From NCBI RefSeq assembly GCF_010448835.1, contig NZ_CP048409.1:2922001-2986000 (forward strand): a DNA stretch of 64,000 nucleotides. The letters run 5' to 3'. A program made the position numbers and the translations under genes. Positions within the stretch are counted from its first letter, which is position 1, and each line of letters starts with the position of its first letter. This document shows positions 62,352 through 64,000 of this stretch, piece after piece. This DNA comes from Draconibacterium halophilum (GTDB lineage Bacteria > Bacteroidota > Bacteroidia > Bacteroidales > Prolixibacteraceae). The notes below the pieces were generated by a model. That model was not told the DNA's origin. It saw only the letters and a program-made list of their open reading frames with translations, and ran no database searches.

Positions 62352-63727
62352 TATGCTTGCTGAAATACAATCTCGCTGATTCCTGCAACTTTTTGGTTGG
62401 CAGGATCGACGTAAATACGAATAGTCAATTTGCGATCATTAACCTTCACTACTTTTTCCGATGTCCATTTTAATTCTCCCGCGTTCAAATTGTAGGTTGC
62501 CGCTTCTACTCCTTCATATTCAATTTTTTGCCACGATGCCAATTTCACATCTCCCACCTGCGAACGAATTCGATAAACGCCGTTGCGTACATTAATTTCG
62601 AATTCAAAATAATTTTCAGGATTGCGACATTCTGCAGGGGAGTTCTCAAATAATACTTTCTTCAAACGGGCATTTCCAATTTCCTCTTTTGTGCAAGACA
62701 TTACCTTGTCTGCCGTATTCCATGTTCCCAATTGCCATCCCATTCCGGCATATTCCTCAAAGGCAAGTAGGTTCTTTCTGTTACCGTTAATCACTGGTGG
62801 CCGCGCAAAATCCACTTTTCCACGGGTAAACGATTTTGTAAAACTAAAGGAGTTTTTAAAATACAATTCGTAGAGTTCGGGGAAAAAATTTACACAGTTC
62901 GTAAAACGATTTTTGTAGGAAGGAATGGTATCACTTTTTACCACTGCCAATTGCAAATGGCCCCAGTTTTCGTCTCCCCAAATCGTACCCAACAGCTCTC
63001 CCGGCCTCACCTGCATTCCTTCTTTTACCTCTACAGAATTGGCAAACAAATGATCGTATACATAAAAAATAGATGTATTTGAATTGCTCTGCAAGAGCAA
63101 ACACGCCTCTTTACTTTTTCGCCCTTTTTTTTCATCCTCCACCCAAACTACAGTGCTATTTTCAATGGCGACCAACCAATGTTTTTGGATGCCTCGGGCA
63201 TCGGTTAATGCAATTTCAATTCCTTCGTGCGACCGGGCTTCATTATTACTGTTACTGCATCCTTTGTTTTGGTACGAAAACATATGATTATCTTCGTTCA
63301 TATCCCAGTTAAAACCATGGTTATAACTCACCGGAAAGCTAAACAAATCGAAAGGCATCATTTCCTCCTTACTTTCCGATAAACAAATCAATGCATCCTT
63401 TTTTAATAATCCGTGCGCAGCTTTATTCGCAGCCAGTTTTTTCACATTTCGGTTATCGGCAACAAAAACTCGTACCGAATTGAAACTTAATGGTAAACTG
63501 CGTCGACTTACTTTTATGTCAATTGTATCATTGTCAATACTCAGTTGATTGTAATGATTTTTAATATCGAGTAAAACCACAACAACATCCTTAAATTTTA
63601 CTGAATCTCCAATATTCAGGTTGTAGTAATAACAATTGCCCCAACTAAAATCGGGTTCAACTACCTGCTGTGCACTACCTAAAAGACTATAACAAAAGAG
63701 TATTAATATTATGATTTGTCGTTTCAC
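62348..63727 (-). CDS. Secreted M23/LytM-like protein, probably non-catalytic
   Basis: 459 residues; signal peptide to about residue 20 (LLGSAQQ). A central LytM-like fold at about 145-270: SHEGIEIAL (His167, Glu171 where HxGxD is expected), YVYDHLFANSVEVKEGMQVR and WGHLQLAV (His257-x-Gln259, where active enzymes have HxH). Loss of the second His and Asp-to-Glu change argue against peptidoglycan hydrolysis. The C-terminal 180 residues (AGMGWQLGTWNTADKVMSCT, YRIRSQVGDVKLASWQ) look like a beta-rich binding domain. Function unknown. Confidence 0.68.
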   Translation of the reverse strand: MKRQIIILILFCYSLLGSAQQVVEPDFSWGNCYYYNLNIGDSVKFKDVVVVLLDIKNHYNQLSIDNDTIDIKVSRRSLPLSFNSVRVFVADNRNVKKLAANKAAHGLLKKDALICLSESKEEMMPFDLFSFPVSYNHGFNWDMNEDNHMFSYQNKGCSNSNNEARSHEGIEIALTDARGIQKHWLVAIENSTVVWVEDEKKGRKSKEACLLLQSNSNTSIFYVYDHLFANSVEVKEGMQVRPGELLGTIWGDENWGHLQLAVVKSDTIPSYKNRFTNCVNFFPELYELYFKNSFSFTKSFTRGKVDFARPPVINGNRKNLLAFEEYAGMGWQLGTWNTADKVMSCTKEEIGNARLKKVLFENSPAECRNPENYFEFEINVRNGVYRIRSQVGDVKLASWQKIEYEGVEAATYNLNAGELKWTSEKVVKVNDRKLTIRIYVDPANQKVAGISEIVFQQAY

Positions 63728-64000
63728 ATGGTTATTTTTAATTGAAGATCTATCTATCTTCTGTATAACAAAAACACTTTAAACGAGTTTTACCCTTAAT
63801 ACATATTTAAAGTCGGGATACAAAAACCTCTCTTTTTTAACAAAACTATCAATAAAAGTATTGTTTAGAAAATTATGATACCTCAAAGCAACCTTCAGAA
63901 GAATTTTTCTGTCTCTAATACAAAAACAGCTGAATTTAATCAGTTTTAAAAAGAATTAAAGAAGTACATATTTAACATACTCTTATTTTTTAGTAATTTT
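63728..64000. other. Region upstream of the M23-like gene
   Basis: About 270 bp of A/T-rich sequence to the window end with no ORF, repeat or RNA fold that I recognise. It must hold the promoter of the minus-strand gene, but no clear consensus is visible. Confidence 0.4.

Overview
The window looks like a chromosomal segment of an anaerobic or facultatively anaerobic member of the Bacteroidota, most like the marine Marinilabiliales/Prolixibacteraceae type. The evidence is a SusC/SusD pair with ECF sigma and FecR partners, promoters of the Bacteroidota form (TTTG, about 19 bp, TAnnTTTG), almost no Shine-Dalgarno sequences, DUF302, GDCCVxC and HYC_CC_PP-type metal proteins, and a two-ATPase iron-sulfur module typical of anaerobes. 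The genus is inferred from gene content only.

Layout. (1) 1-2829: end of a ribokinase gene, a GH140-like secreted glycosidase, and a nucleoside hydrolase cut off by a stop codon. (2) About 2830-16300: a visibly more A/T-rich block. It opens with a scrap resembling a DUF3871 mobile-element protein, then has a CPBP protease and a small chimeric ORF. Next comes a regulated uptake locus: ECF sigma, FecR, SusC with an STN domain, SusD, alkaline phosphatase, CPPED1-like phosphoesterase and Gfo/Idh/MocA oxidoreductase. The block ends at the 3' side of a tRNA-Arg gene. (3) 16370-29011: housekeeping genes, including asnA, an MFS transporter, a HAD phosphatase, a PhnP-like hydrolase, an RsmI-like methyltransferase, a YciB-Nudix fusion, two FKBP lipoproteins, a DHH phosphoesterase, ndk, a hexose-6-phosphate mutarotase, a DUF721 protein, recF, a TPR protein and ribH. 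(4) 29168-57884: a nearly continuous metal and toxic-compound efflux region. It has an AraC regulator carrying its own CxxC metal-binding-like domain, a Cu/Zn permease, three complete RND systems (CusA-like, CzcA-like, AcrB-like), HMA proteins and several Cys-, His- or Met-rich small proteins. (5) 58014-63727: an HdeD-like membrane protein, a NifX/DUF5320/two-ATPase/MBL module similar in composition to the Desulfovibrio orange-protein gene set, and a degenerate M23-like secreted protein.

How parts fit together. The sigma/FecR/SusC set reads as a trans-envelope switch: substrate bound by SusCD signals through the STN domain to FecR and the sigma factor. The genes that follow suggest a phosphate-ester substrate rather than a plain glycan. 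In the efflux region the AraC-HMA protein is the obvious candidate sensor; cytoplasmic metal would leave by the permease, and periplasmic metal would be handed by HMA and His/Met-rich proteins to the RND pumps.

Most notable structures. A 101-bp palindromic element with a 6-bp target duplication sits just after the signal peptide of the first TolC-type gene. Removing it in silico restores the reading frame exactly. Two copies of a 150-bp hairpin element lie in opposite orientation 26 kb apart, one of them inserted between perfect 12-bp direct repeats in the leader of ndk. Two genes (susC and a small membrane protein) look one G short in a G run, which may be real frameshifts or base-calling errors. 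I recognise no transposase, integrase, phage gene or CRISPR array.
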